This document shows, in pieces, positions 23,993-37,071 of a stretch of DNA of 64,000 nucleotides. The notes beneath the pieces were generated by a model that made no database searches, was not told the DNA's origin, and saw nothing but the letters and a program-made list of their open reading frames with translations. The stretch is from NCBI RefSeq assembly GCF_041296385.1, contig NW_027183505.1:62001-126000 (forward strand), in the 5' to 3' direction. A program made the position numbers and the translations under genes. This DNA is from Aphelocoma coerulescens (taxonomy: Eukaryota > Chordata > Aves > Passeriformes > Corvidae). Numbering within the stretch: position 1 is the stretch's first letter; each line of letters begins with the position of its first letter.

Positions 23993-26174
23993 GTAGAAAG
24001 GGGACATCGTTCCAGGCAGCCTGTACTGAGCATGTGGCTCCTGAGTGGGGTTTGTTGTTTAGGAAACCTGCTCCGGCTTTTCCATTCTTTCCTTCCAAAC
24101 AGGAAAACTTCTCCTGGGGCTGTGTGCAGGCAGAGCCCTGAGGAGAGCAGGTGGCACATGGTGCGCTGGGCTGGGACAGCCAGCTGCAGAGCTCAAGGGA
24201 AGAAGCCCAAAGTGTCACAATGGCTCCTTGCCTTCACATGCAACACCTGGGTCACAATGGTCTCCTTGATTCCATGAGGCCCCACTGTGTCACAATGGCT
24301 CCTTGGTTCCATCAGGTTCCGCAGTGTCACCATGGTCTCCTTTGATCCGCACTGTCATCATGGACAATTGGTTCCATGAGGCCCCGCAGTGTCACAATGG
24401 TCCCTTGCTTCCATAGGTTTGATGTTGTAACAATGGACTCCTTGCTTCTATGAGCTAGCCTGCTTTTTGCAGAGGTGTCTTTGGTTCCAACAAGGCCCCG
24501 CTGTGTCTCAGTGCACCCTGGCTTCCATGTGGATGTGGAGTATCACAAAGGCTCCTTGGTTCCACCAGGTCCTGCTGTGTCACAATGGGTCCTGTGGTCC
24601 CTGAGGCCCTCCAAAGTCATCGTGAAGGCTTGCTTCCATGAGGTTCCATTATGTGCCAGTGGTCATCTTGGTTCCAGGAGTTTCCTTAGTGTCACAATGC
24701 TCTCCATGCTTCCTTTAGGCCCTGCTTTGCCACAATGGTCCCCTTGTTTCCATGAGGCCCTGCTGTGTCACAATGGACGTACGGTTCCATGATGTTGCGT
24801 GGTGTCACCGTGCTCTTCTTGAATCCGCAGTGTAACCATGGACCATTGGTTCCATGCGGCCTGGCAGTGTCACAATGGGCTCCTTGATTCCATGATTCCC
24901 CACGGTGTCACAATGGAGCCTTGTTTCTAGGAGGTTCTGTACTGTCACAATTGCCTCCTTGATGCCATCAGCCCCTGCAGTGTCACAATGGCTCCTTGGT
25001 TCCATGAGGAACACAATAGCTTGGCATAAGCATTGAGCAACAGCTGCTGAACACACCTGGCAACATCTGCTTGCATCAAAAGAGGGCTTCAAGCTGACAA
25101 TGGCACCAGCAGCTTCCATCTGCAACAGAGACCCAGGAAAGGACAGGCTGTGCCGGTTTGGACAAATGTGGAGGAAAATATCCTCTGATAGAAGGCAGGT
25201 TACACCCAGCCATCCCCCACCAGGTTTGGGAAAAAAGAATTTTCCTGGGAAGAAAGTGAAAGAGAGAAAACCTCTTTTTTTAACAAACACACAGGAAAAG
25301 GATAACAATGCTAAATATTAAAAGCTCTCGCTGTGCAGAGAAAGCTGGGATAATTTGAGAGTCCTTCCGTGTTTCGGTGGGGTCTCCTGAAACATCCATA
25401 GACAGCGAGGCCCGTGCAAAGAAACAGGGAGCGATTCTTGAGAGAAGTTTCAGAGCTCTTTCTTCTCCAGCCACATGGGCGGGGCACTGCCAAAGAACTG
25501 AGCAATCACGGCACAAGCAGGGCCCTCCTCGCACAAGGCAACACAAAATAAGCAGTGCTGAACAGGATTAGGGCACATGTGAGCAGGGAGCAGGGAGACC
25601 CCCCGTGCCCAGGCCATGCCTCTACCCCAGGGTCCCCTCTTCCCATGACCTCATGGCAGGGGGGAGGAACCCCAACACTTCCGTAGGTGTAGTCTCTCTC
25701 CTCCTCCTTGCAGCTGCCTCATGGGCCCACATTCAGGGCTCCCACCTGGGTAGAAAATTCTCCCAATGTGCTCTGATGTTGAAAGAGTCAAGAAGAGAAG
25801 AAGGGAAAAAAACCCCCGAAGTCCCAGGAAAACAAAGTTCAACTCTCCATCTCCCTCCAGAGAAAAGGAGCTGAAAACTGGCTAAAAAGAAACAAGGTTG
25901 TTTCCACCGCTCTTGCTGCAAGCAGGATGCAGAGGAGTGTGTATGTGTGTCCTTGAACAAACGCTCTGAGAAGTTTGTCCGTTTTTTTTTTTTCCTCTCT
26001 CCCCTCTCAGGCTCAGTTGAAAGGCACAGAAATGCACAAAGTTCACTTCTGGGCATAGAGCAGCAATAGGGGATACACATGATAAAGTCACCCCAAGACA
26101 CAGGGACAGAGAATTCAGTGGAAAGACTCCGAGAATTCTGCTCCCAGAGATCATTCCTGCTCACACTGACCCTT
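23993..26174. repeat. Monomer 12, type B, 2,182 bp
   Basis: Minisatellite at 24213-25009. It carries all R2 markers and the 4-bp deletion near 26153. I see no difference from monomer 7. First monomer of the second five-mer. Confidence 0.95.
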
Positions 26175-27040
26175 GTAGAAAGGGGACATCGTTCCAGGCA
26201 GCCTGTACTGAGCATGTGGCTCCTGAGTGGGGTTTGTTGTTTAGGAAACCTGCTCCGGCTTTTCCATTCTTTCCTTCCAAACAGGAAAACTTCTCCTGGG
26301 GCTGTGTGCAGGCAGAGCCCTGAGGAGAGCAGGTGGCACATGGTGCGCTGGGCTGGGACAGCCAGCTGCAGAGCTCAAGGGAAGAAGCCCAAAGTGTCAC
26401 AATGGCTCCTTGCCTTCACATGCAACACCTGGGTCACAATGGTCTCCTTGATTCCATGAGGCCCCACTGTGTCACAATGGCTCCTTGGTTCCATCAGGTT
26501 CCGCAGTGTCACCATGGTCTCCTTTGATCCGCACTGTCATCATGGACAATTGGTTCCATGGGCCCCGCAGTGTCACAATGGTCCCTTGCTTCCATAGCTT
26601 TTACGTTGTAACAATGGACTCCTTGCTTCTATGAGCTAGCCTGCTTTTTGCAGAGGTGTCTTTGGTTCCAACAAGGCCCCGCTGTGTCTCTGCACCCTGG
26701 CTTCCATGTGGATCTGGAGTATCACAAAGGCTCCTTGGTTCCACCAGGTCCTGCTGTGTCACAATGGGTCCTGTGGTCCCTGAGGCCCTCCAAAGTCATT
26801 GTGGAGGCTTGCTTCCATGAGGTTCCATTATGTGCCAGTGGTCATCTTGGTTCCAGGAGTTTCCTTAGTGTCACAATGCTCTCCATGCTTCCATTAGGCC
26901 CTGCTTTGCCACAATGGTCCCCTTGTTTCCATGAGGCCCCGCTGTGTCACAATGGACCTATGGTTCCATGATGTTGCGTGGTGTCACCGTGCTCTTCTTG
27001 AATCCGCATTGTAACCATGGACCATTGGTTCCATGCAGCC
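25212..27040. repeat. Beta block 3 (monomers 12/13)
   Basis: B/C subtype, same marker states as block 1. Confidence 0.8.
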
Positions 27041-28348
27041 GTGTCACAATGGGCTCCTTGATTCCATGATTCCCCACGGTGTCACAATGGAGCCTTGTTT
27101 CTAGGAGGTTCTGTACTGTCACAATTGCCTCCTTGATGCCATCAGCCCCTGCAGTGTCACAATGGCTCCTTGGTTCCATGAGGAACACAATAGCTTGGCA
27201 TAAGCATTGAGCAACAGCTGCTGAACACACCTGGCAACATCTGCTTGCATCAAAAGAGGGCTTCAAGCTGACAATGGCACCAGCAGCTTCCATCTGCAAC
27301 AGAGACCCAGGAAAGGACAGGCTGTGCCGGTTTGGACAAATGTGGAGGAAAATATCCTCTGATAGAAGGCAGGTTACACCCAGCCCTCCCCCACCAGGTT
27401 TTTGGAAAAAAGAACTTTCCTGGGAAGAAAGTGAAAGAGATAAAAACTATTTTTTTAACAAACACACAGGAAAAGGATAACAATGCTAAATATTAAAAGC
27501 TCTCGCTGTGCAGAGAAAGCTGGGATAATTTGAGAGTCCTTCCGTGTTTCGGTGGGGTCTCCTGAAACATCCATAGACAGCGAGGCCCGTGCAAAGAAAC
27601 AGGGAGCGATTCTTGAGAGAAGTTTCAGAGCTCTTTCTTCTCCAGCCACATGGGCGGGGCACTGCCAAAGAACTGAGCAATCACAGCACAACCAGGGCCC
27701 TCCTCGCACAGGGCAACACAAAATAAGCAGTGCTGAACAGGATTAGGGCACATGTGAGAAGGGAGCAGGGAGACCCCGTGCCCAGGCCATGCCTCTACCC
27801 CAGGGTCCCCTCTCCCATGACCTCATGGCAGGGGGGAGGAACCCCAACACTTCCGTAGGTGTAGTCTCTCTCCTCCTCCTTGCAGCTGGCTCATGGGCCC
27901 ACATTCAGGGCCCCCACCTCGGGAGAAAATTCTCCCAATGTGCTCTGATGTTGAAAGAGTCAAGAAGAGAAGAAGGGAAAAAAACCCCCAAAGTCCCAGG
28001 AAAACAAAGTTCAACTCTCCATCTCCCCCCAGAGAAAAGGAGCTGAAAACTGGCTAAAAAGAAACAAAGTTGCTTCCCTCTGCTCTTGCTGCAAGCAGGA
28101 TGCAGAGGAGTGTGTATGTGTGTCCTTGAACAAACGCTCTGAGAAGTTTGTCCGGTTTTTTCTCCTCTCCTCCCTCTCAGGCTCAGTTGAAAGGCACAGA
28201 AATGCACAAAGTTCACTTCTGGGCATAGAGCAGCAATAGGGGATACACATGATAAAGTCACCCCAAGACACAGGGACAGAGAATTCAGTGGAAAGACTCC
28301 GAGAATTCTGCTCCCAGAGATCATTCATTCCTGCTCACACTGACCCTT
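26175..28348. repeat. Monomer 13, type C, 2,174 bp
   Basis: Minisatellite at 26395-27183. It has the same L2 markers, the same 1-bp loss (ccatgggcccc) and the same C-specific right-end tract (six T then ctcctctcctccc) as monomer 8. Confidence 0.95.
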
Positions 28349-30531
28349 GTAGAAAGGGGACATCGTTCCAGGCAGCCTGTACTGAGCATGTGGCTCCTGA
28401 GTGGGGTTTGTTGTTTAGGAAACCTGCTCCGGCTTTTCCATTCTTTCCTTCCAAACAGGAAAACTTCTCCTGGGGCTGTGTGCAGGCAGAGCCCTGAGGA
28501 GAGCAGGTGGCACATGGTGCGCTGGGCTGGGACAGCCAGCTGCAGAGCTCAAGGGAAGAAGCCCAAAGTGTCACAATGGCTCCTTGCCTTCACATGCAAC
28601 ACCTGGGTCACAATGGTCTCCTTGATTCCATGAGGCCCCACTGTGTCACACTGGCTCCTTGGTTCCATCAGGTTCCGCAGTGTCACCATGGTCTCCTTTG
28701 ATCCGCATTGTCATAATGGACAATTAGTTCCATGAGGCCCCGCAGTGTCACAATGGTCCCTTGCTTCCATAGGTTTGATGTTGTAACAATGGACTCCATG
28801 CTTCTATGAGCTAGCCTGCTTTTTGCAGAGGTGTCTTTGGTTCCAACAAGGCCCCGCTGTGTCTCAGTGCACCCTGGCTTCCATGTGGATGTGGAGTATC
28901 ACAAAGGCTCCTTGGTTCCACCAGGTCCTGCTGTGTCACAATGGGTCCTGTGGTCCCTGAGGCCCTCCAAAGTCATCGTGAAGGCTTGCTTCCATGAGGT
29001 TCCATTATGTGCCAGTGGTCATCTTGGTTCCAGGAGTTTCCTTAGTGTCACAATGCTCTCCATGCTTCCTTTAGGCCCTGCTTTGCCACAATGGTCCCCT
29101 TGTTTCCATGAGGCCCCGCTGTGTCACAATGGACGTACGGTTCCATGATGTTGCGTGGTGTCACCGTGCTCTTCTTGAATCCGCAGTGTAACCATGGACC
29201 ATTGGTTCCATGCGGCCTGGCAGTGTCACAATGGGCTCCTTGATTCCATGATTCCCCACGGTGTCACAATGGAGCCTTGTTTCTAGGAGGTTCTGTACTG
29301 TGACAATTGTCTCCTTGATGCCATCAGCCCCTGCAGTGTCACAATGGCTCCTTGGTTCCATGAGGAACACAATAGCTTGGCATAAGCATTGAGCAACAGC
29401 TGCTGAACACACCTGGCAACATCTGCTTGCATCAAAAGAGGGCTTCAAGCTGACAATGGCACCAGCAGCTTCCATCTGCAACAGACACCCAGGAAAGGAC
29501 AGGCTGTGCCAGTTTGGACAAATTTGGAGGAAAATATCCTCTGATAGAAGGCAGGTTACACCCAGCCATCCCCCACCAGGTTTGGGAAAAAAGAATTTTC
29601 CTGGGAAGAAAGTGAAAGAGAGAAAACCTCTTTTTTTAACAAACACACAGGAAAAGGATAACAATGCTAAATATTAAAACCTCTCGCTGTGCAGAGAAAG
29701 CTGGGATAATTTGAGAGTCCTTCCGTGTTTCGGTGGGGTCTCCTGAAACATCCATAGACAGCGAGGCCCGTGCAAAGAAACAGGGAGCGATTCTTGAGAG
29801 AAGTTTCAGAGCTCTTTCTTCTCCAGCCACATGGGCGGGGCACTGCCAAAGAACTGAGCAATCACAGCACAACCAGGGCCCTCCTCGCACAGGGCAACAC
29901 AAAATAAGCAGTGCTGAACAGGATTAGGGCACATGTGAGCAGGGAGCAGGGAGACCCCCCCGTGCCCAGGCCATGCCTCTACCCCAGGGTCCCCTCTTCC
30001 CATGACCTCATGGCAGGGGGGAGGAACCCCAACACTTCCGTAGGTGTAGTCTCTCTCCTCCTCCTTGCAGCTGCCTCATGGGCCCACATTCAGGGCTCCC
30101 ACCTGGGTAGAAAATTCTCCCAATGTGCTCTGATGTTGAAAGAGTCAAGAAGAGAAGAAGGGAAAAAAACCCCCGAAGTCCCAGGAAAACAAAGTTCAAC
30201 TCTCCATCTCCCTCCAGAGAAAAGGAGCTGAAAACTGGCTAAAAAGAAACAAGGTTGTTTCCACCGCTCTTGCTGCAAGCAGGATGCAGAGGAGTGTGTA
30301 TGTGTGTCCTTGAACAAACGCTCTGAGAAGTTTGTCCGTTTTTTTTTTTTCCTCTCCCCCCTCTCAGGCTCAGTTGAAAGGCACAGAAATGCACAAAGTT
30401 CACTTCTGGGCATAGAGCAGCAATAGGGGATACACATGATAAAGTCACCCCAAGACACAGGGACAGAGAATTCAGTGGAAAGACTCCGAGAATTCTGCTC
30501 CCAGAGATCATTCCTGCTCACACTGACCCTT
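28349..30531. repeat. Monomer 14, type D with conversion patches, 2,183 bp
   Basis: Minisatellite at 28569-29365. Its D-specific left markers are present, but ggatgtgg near 28888 is the A form where other D copies have ggatctgg. In the right half three neighbouring sites (29866, 29873, 29892) carry R1 bases, flanked on both sides by D/R2 bases. Near 30353 the tract after 12 T is cctctccccc (R1 form) rather than cctctctccc. Confidence 0.94.
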
Positions 30532-31398
30532 GTAGAAAGGGGACATCGTTCCAGGCAGCCTGTACTGAGCATGTGGCTCCTGAGTGGGGTTTGTTGTTTA
30601 GGAAACCTGCTCCGGCTTTTCCATTCTTTCCTTCCAAACAGGAAAACTTCTCCTGGGGCTGTGTGCAGGCAGAGCCCTGAGGAGAGCAGGTGGCACATGG
30701 TGCGCTGGGCTGGGACAGCCAGCTGCAGAGCTCAAGGGAAGAAGCCCAAAGTGTCACAATGGCTCCTTGCCTTCACATGCAACACCTGGGTCACAATGGT
30801 CTCCTTGATTCCATGAGGCCCCACTGTGTCACAATGGCTCCTTGGTTCCATCAGGTTCCGCAGTGTCACCATGGTCTCCTTTGATCCGCACTGTCATCAT
30901 GGACAATTGGTTCCATGAGGCCCCGCAGTGTCACAATGGTCCCTTGCTTCCATAGCTTTTACGTTGTAACAATGGACTCCTTGCTTCTATGAGCTAGCCT
31001 GCTTTTTGCAGAGGTGTCTTTGGTTCCAACAAGGCCCCGCTGTGTCTCTGCACCCTGGCTTCCATGTGGATCTGGAGTATCACAAAGGCTCCTTGGTTCC
31101 ACCAGGTCCTGCTGTGTCACAATGGGTCCTGTGGTCCCTGAGGCCCTCCAAAGTCATTGTGGAGGCTTGCTTCCATGAGGTTCCATTATGTGCCAGTGGT
31201 CATCTTGGTTCCAGGAGTTTCCTTAGTGTCACAATGCTCTCCATGCTTCCATTAGGCCCTGCTTTGCCACAATGGTCCCCTTGTTTCCATGAGGCCCCGC
31301 TGTGTCACAATGGACCTATGGTTCCATGATGTTGCGTGGTGTCACCGTGCTCTTCTTGAATCCGCATTGTAACCATGGACCATTGGTTCCATGCAGCC
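29568..31398. repeat. Beta block 4 (monomers 14/15), patched
   Basis: D/E subtype with R1 bases at 29866, 29873 and 29892, and R1-like pyrimidines after the T run near 30353. Confidence 0.8.
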
Positions 31399-32706
31399 GT
31401 GTCACAATGGGCTCCTTGATTCCATGATTCCCCACGGTGTCACAATGGAGCCTTGTTTCTAGGAGGTTCTGTACTGTCACAATTGCCTCCTTGATGCCAT
31501 CAGCCCCTGCAGTGTCACAATGGCTCCTTGGTTCCATGAGGAACACAATAGCTTGGCATAAGCATTGAGCAACAGCTGCTGAACACACCTGGCAACATCT
31601 GCTTGCATCAAAAGAGGGCTTCAAGCTGACAATGGCACCAGCAGCTTCCATCTGCAACAGAGACCCAGGAAAGGACAGGCTGTGCCGGTTTGGACAAATG
31701 TGGAGGAAAATATCCTCTGATAGAAGGCAGGTTACACCCAGCCCTCCCCCACCAGGTTTTTGGAAAAAAGAACTTTCCTGGGAAGAAAGTGAAAGAGATA
31801 AAAACTATTTTTTTAACAAACACACAGGAAAAGGATAACAATGCTAAATATTAAAAGCTCTCGCTGTGCAGAGAAAGCTGGGATAATTTGAGAGTCCTTC
31901 CGTGTTTCGGTGGGGTCTCCTGAAACATCCATAGACAGCGAGGCCCGTGCAAAGAAACAGGGAGCGATTCTTGAGAGAAGTTTCAGAGCTCTTTCTTCTC
32001 CAGCCACATGGGCGGGGCACTGCCAAAGAACTGAGCAATCACAGCACAACCAGGGCCCTCCTGGCACAGGGCAACACAAAATAAGCAGTGCTGAACAGGA
32101 TTAGGGCACATGTGAGAAGGGAGCAGGGAGACCCCGTGCCCAGGCCATGCCTCTACCCCAGGGTCCCCTCTCCCATGACCTCATGGCAGGGGGGAGGAAC
32201 CCCAACACTTCCGTAGGTGTAGTCTCTCTCCTCCTCCTTGCAGCTGGCTCATGGGCCCACATTCAGGGCCCCCACCTCGGGAGAAAATTCTCCCAATGTG
32301 CTCTGATGTTGAAAGAGTCAAGAAGAGAAGAAGGGAAAAAAACCCCCAAAGTCCCAGGAAAACAAAGTTCAACTCTCCATCTCCCCCCAGAGAAAAGGAG
32401 CTGAAAACTGGCTAAAAAGAAACAAAGTTGCTTCCCTCTGCTCTTGCTGCAAGCAGGATGCAGAGGAGTGTGTATGTGTGTCCTTGAACAAACGCTCTGA
32501 GAAGTTTGTCCGGTTTTTTTTCCTCTCCCCCCTCTCAGGCTCAGTTGAAAGGCACAGAAATGCACAAAGTTCACTTCTGGGCATAGAGCAGCAATAGGGG
32601 ATACACACGATAAAGTCACCCCAAGACACAGGGACAGAGAATTCAGTGGAAAGACTCCGAGAATTCTGCTCCCAGAGATCATTCATTCCTGCTCACACTG
32701 ACCCTT
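30532..32706. repeat. Monomer 15, type E, 2,175 bp
   Basis: Minisatellite at 30752-31541. L2/R1 as in monomer 10, with one private c to g change at 32063 (ctcctggcac). Confidence 0.95.
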
Positions 32707-34888
32707 GTAGAAAGGGGACATCGTTCCAGGCAGCCTGTACTGAGCATGTGGCTCCTGAGTGGGGTTTGTTGTTTAGGAAACCTGCTCCGGCTTTTCCATT
32801 CTTTCCTTCCAAACAGGAAAACTTCTCCTGGGGCTGTGTGCAGGCAGAGCCCTGAGGAGAGCAGGTGGCACATGGTGCGCTGGGCTGGGACAGCCAGCTG
32901 CAGAGCTCAAGGGAAGAAGCCCAAAGTGTCACAATGGCTCCTTGCCTTCACATGCAACACCTGGGTCACAATGGTCTCCTTGATTCCATGAGGCCCCACT
33001 GTGTCACAATGGCTCCTTGGTTCCATCAGGTTCCGCAGTGTCACCATGGTCTCCTTTGATCCGCACTGTCATCATGGACAATTGGTTCCATGAGGCCCCG
33101 CAGTGTCACAATGGTCCCTTGCTTCCATAGGTTTGATGTTGTAACAATGGACTCCTTGCTTCTATGAGCTAGCCTGCTTTTTGCAGAGGTGTCTTTGGTT
33201 CCAACAAGGCCCCGCTGTGTCTCAGTGCACCCTGGCTTCCATGTGGATGTGGAGTATCACAAAGGCTCCTTGGTTCCACCAGGTCCTGCTGTGTCACAAT
33301 GGGTCCTGTGGTCCCTGAGGCCCTCCAAAGTCATCGTGAAGGCTTGCTTCCATGAGGTTCCATTATGTGCCAGTGGTCATCTTGGTTCCAGGAGTTTCCT
33401 TAGTGTCACAATGCTCTCCATGCTTCCTTTAGGCCCTGCTTTGCCACAATGGTCCCCTTGTTTCCATGAGGCCCTGCTGTGTCACAATGGACGTACGGTT
33501 CCATGATGTTGCGTGGTGTCACCGTGCTCTTCTTGAATCCGCAGTGTAACCATGGACCATTGGTTCCATGCGGCCTGGCAGTGTCACAATGGGCTCCTTG
33601 ATTCCATGATTCCCCACGGTGTCACAATGGAGCCTTGTTTCTAGGAGGTTCTGTACTGTCACAATTGCCTCCTTGATGCCATCAGCCCCTGCAGTGTCAC
33701 AATGGCTCCTTGGTTCCATGAGGAACACAATAGCTTGGCATAAGCATTGAGCAACAGCTGCTGAACACACCTGGCAACATCTGCTTGCATCAAAAGAGGG
33801 CTTCAAGCTGACAATGGCACCAGCAGCTTCCATCTGCAACAGAGACCCAGGAAAGGACAGGCTGTGCCGGTTTGGACAAATGTGGAGGAAAATATCCTCT
33901 GATAGAAGGCAGGTTACACCCAGCCCTCCCCCACCAGGTTTTTGGAAAAAAGAACTTTCCTGGGAAGAAAGTGAAAGAGATAAAAACTATTTTTTTAACA
34001 AACACACAGGAAAAGGATAACAATGCTAAATATTAAAAGCTCTCGCTGTGCAGAGAAAGCTGGGATAATTTGAGAGTCCTTCCGTGTTTCGGTGGGGTCT
34101 CCTGAAACATCCATAGACAGCGAGGCCCGTGCAAAGAAACAGGGAGCGATTCTTGAGAGAAGTTTCAGAGCTCTTTCTTCTCCAGCCACATGGGCGGGGC
34201 ACTGCCAAAGAACTGAGCAATCACAGCACAACCAGGGCCCTCCTCGCACAGGGCAACACAAAATAAGCAGTGCTGAACAGGATTAGGGCACATGTGAGAA
34301 GGGAGCAGGGAGACCCCGTGCCCAGGCCATGCCTCTACCCCAGGGTCCCCTCTCCCATGACCTCATGGCAGGGGGGAGGAACCCCAACACTTCCGTAGGT
34401 GTAGTCTCTCTCCTCCTCCTTGCAGCTGGCTCATGGGCCCACATTCAGGGCCCCCACCTCGGGAGAAAATTCTCCCAATGTGCTCTGATGTTGAAAGAGT
34501 CAAGAAGAGAAGAAGGGAAAAAAACCCCCAAAGTCCCAGGAAAACAAAGTTCAACTCTCCATCTCCCCCCAGAGAAAAGGAGCTGAAAACTGGCTAAAAA
34601 GAAACAAAGTTGCTTCCCTCTGCTCTTGCTGCAAGCAGGATGCAGAGGAGTGTGTATGTGTGTCCTTGAACAAACGCTCTGAGAAGTTTGTCCGGTTTTT
34701 TCTCCTCTCCTCCCTCTCAGGCTCAGTTGAAAGGCACAGAAATGCACAAAGTTCACTTCTGGGCATAGAGCAGCAATAGGGGATACACATGATAAAGTCA
34801 CCCCAAGACACAGGGACAGAGAATTCAGTGGAAAGACTCCGAGAATTCTGCTCCCAGAGATCATTCATTCCTGCTCACACTGACCCTT
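32707..34888. repeat. Monomer 16, A/C hybrid (L1 left, C-type right end), 2,182 bp
   Basis: Minisatellite at 32927-33723. The left half is pure L1. The right end has the C-specific tract (six T then ctcctctcctccc, near 34693-34720) and acatgat. Like C copies it is followed by a D monomer. The A-to-C switch lies between about 33575 and 34695, where A and C are identical, so it cannot be placed more finely. Confidence 0.94.
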
Positions 34889-37071
34889 GTAGAAAGGGGA
34901 CATCGTTCCAGGCAGCCTGTACTGAGCATGTGGCTCCTGAGTGGGGTTTGTTGTTTAGGAAACCTGCTCCGGCTTTTCCATTCTTTCCTTCCAAACAGGA
35001 AAACTTCTCCTGGGGCTGTGTGCAGGCAGAGCCCTGAGGAGAGCAGGTGGCACATGGTGCGCTGGGCTGGGACAGCCAGCTGCAGAGCTCAAGGGAAGAA
35101 GCCCAAAGTGTCACAATGGCTCCTTGCCTTCACATGCAACACCTGGGTCACAATGGTCTCCTTGATTCCATGAGGCCCCACTGTGTCACACTGGCTCCTT
35201 GGTTCCATCAGGTTCCGCAGTGTCACCATGGTCTCCTTTGATCCGCATTGTCATAATGGACAATTAGTTCCATGAGGCCCCGCAGTGTCACAATGGTCCC
35301 TTGCTTCCATAGGTTTGATGTTGTAACAATGGACTCCATGCTTCTATGAGCTAGCCTGCTTTTTGCAGAGGTGTCTTTGGTTCCAACAAGGCCCCGCTGT
35401 GTCTCAGTGCACCCTGGCTTCCATGTGGATCTGGAGTATCACAAAGGCTCCTTGGTTCCACCAGGTCCTGCTGTGTCACAATGGGTCCTGTGGTCCCTGA
35501 GGCCCTCCAAAGTCATCGTGAAGGCTTGCTTCCATGAGGTTCCATTATGTGCCAGTGGTCATCTTGGTTCCAGGAGTTTCCTTAGTGTCACAATGCTCTC
35601 CATGCTTCCTTTAGGCCCTGCTTTGCCACAATGGTCCCCTTGTTTCCATGAGGCCCCGCTGTGTCACAATGGACGTACGGTTCCATGATGTTGCGTGGTG
35701 TCACCGTGCTCTTCTTGAATCCGCAGTGTAACCATGGACCATTGGTTCCATGCGGCCTGGCAGTGTCACAATGGGCTCCTTGATTCCATGATTCCCCACG
35801 GTGTCACAATGGAGCCTTGTTTCTAGGAGGTTCTGTACTGTGACAATTGTCTCCTTGATGCCATCAGCCCCTGCAGTGTCACAATGGCTCCTTGGTTCCA
35901 TGAGGAACACAATAGCTTGGCATAAGCATTGAGCAACAGCTGCTGAACACACCTGGCAACATCTGCTTGCATCAAAAGAGGGCTTCAAGCTGACAATGGC
36001 ACCAGCAGCTTCCATCTGCAACAGACACCCAGGAAAGGACAGGCTGTGCCAGTTTGGACAAATTTGGAGGAAAATATCCTCTGATAGAAGGCAGGTTACA
36101 CCCAGCCATCCCCCACCAGGTTTGGGAAAAAAGAATTTTCCTGGGAAGAAAGTGAAAGAGAGAAAACCTCTTTTTTTAACAAACACACAGGAAAAGGATA
36201 ACAATGCTAAATATTAAAACCTCTCGCTGTGCAGAGAAAGCTGGGATAATTTGAGAGTCCTTCCGTGTTTCGGTGGGGTCTCCTGAAACATCCATAGACA
36301 GCGAGGCCCGTGCAAAGAAACAGGGAGCGATTCTTGAGAGAAGTTTCAGAGCTCTTTCTTCTCCAGCCACATGGGCGGGGCACTGCCAAAGAACTGAGCA
36401 ATCACGGCACAAGCAGGGCCCTCCTCGCACAAGGCAACACAAAATAAGCAGTGCTGAACAGGATTAGGGCACATGTGAGCAGGGAGCAGGGAGACCCCCC
36501 CGTGCCCAGGCCATGCCTCTACCCCAGGGTCCCCTCTTCCCATGACCTCATGGCAGGGGGGAGGAACCCCAACACTTCCGTAGGTGTAGTCTCTCTCCTC
36601 CTCCTTGCAGCTGCCTCATGGGCCCACATTCAGGGCTCCCACCTGGGTAGAAAATTCTCCCAATGTGCTCTGATGTTGAAAGAGTCAAGAAGAGAAGAAG
36701 GGAAAAAAACCCCCGAAGTCCCAGGAAAACAAAGTTCAACTCTCCATCTCCCTCCAGAGAAAAGGAGCTGAAAACTGGCTAAAAAGAAACAAGGTTGTTT
36801 CCACCGCTCTTGCTGCAAGCAGGATGCAGAGGAGTGTGTATGTGTGTCCTTGAACAAACGCTCTGAGAAGTTTGTCCGTTTTTTTTTTTTCCTCTCTCCC
36901 CTCTCAGGCTCAGTTGAAAGGCACAGAAATGCACAAAGTTCACTTCTGGGCATAGAGCAGCAATAGGGGATACACATGATAAAGTCACCCCAAGACACAG
37001 GGACAGAGAATTCAGTGGAAAGACTCCGAGAATTCTGCTCCCAGAGATCATTCCTGCTCACACTGACCCTT
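34889..37071. repeat. Monomer 17, type D, 2,183 bp
   Basis: Minisatellite at 35109-35905. It is a full D copy with ggatctgg near 35428, the 7-C run near 36495, and the R2 bases at the three sites that are converted in monomer 14. Confidence 0.95.

Larger units (their letters stand above)
8729..26174. repeat. Long-range repeat, copy 1 (monomers 5-12), ~17.45 kb
   Basis: The order is A(GC-box variant) B* B C D E A B. B* occurs only twice in the window, and both times it sits between an A with the GC-box variant and a normal B. The counterpart starts 34,882 bp further on. Confidence 0.85.
23993..34888. repeat. Higher-order repeat copy 2 (B-C-D-E-A/C), 10,896 bp
   Basis: Monomers 12-16, directly adjoining copy 1. 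It differs by the conversion patches in its D (monomer 14), one substitution at 32063, and an A/C hybrid in the last position. Confidence 0.92.
28349..34888. repeat. Three-monomer repeat, copy 1 (D-E-A/C), 6,540 bp
   Basis: Monomers 14-16. The next 6,540 bp have the same order. The A/C hybrid at its end restores the C-to-D context before the second D, as expected if an exchange joined an A to a C register. Confidence 0.88.
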
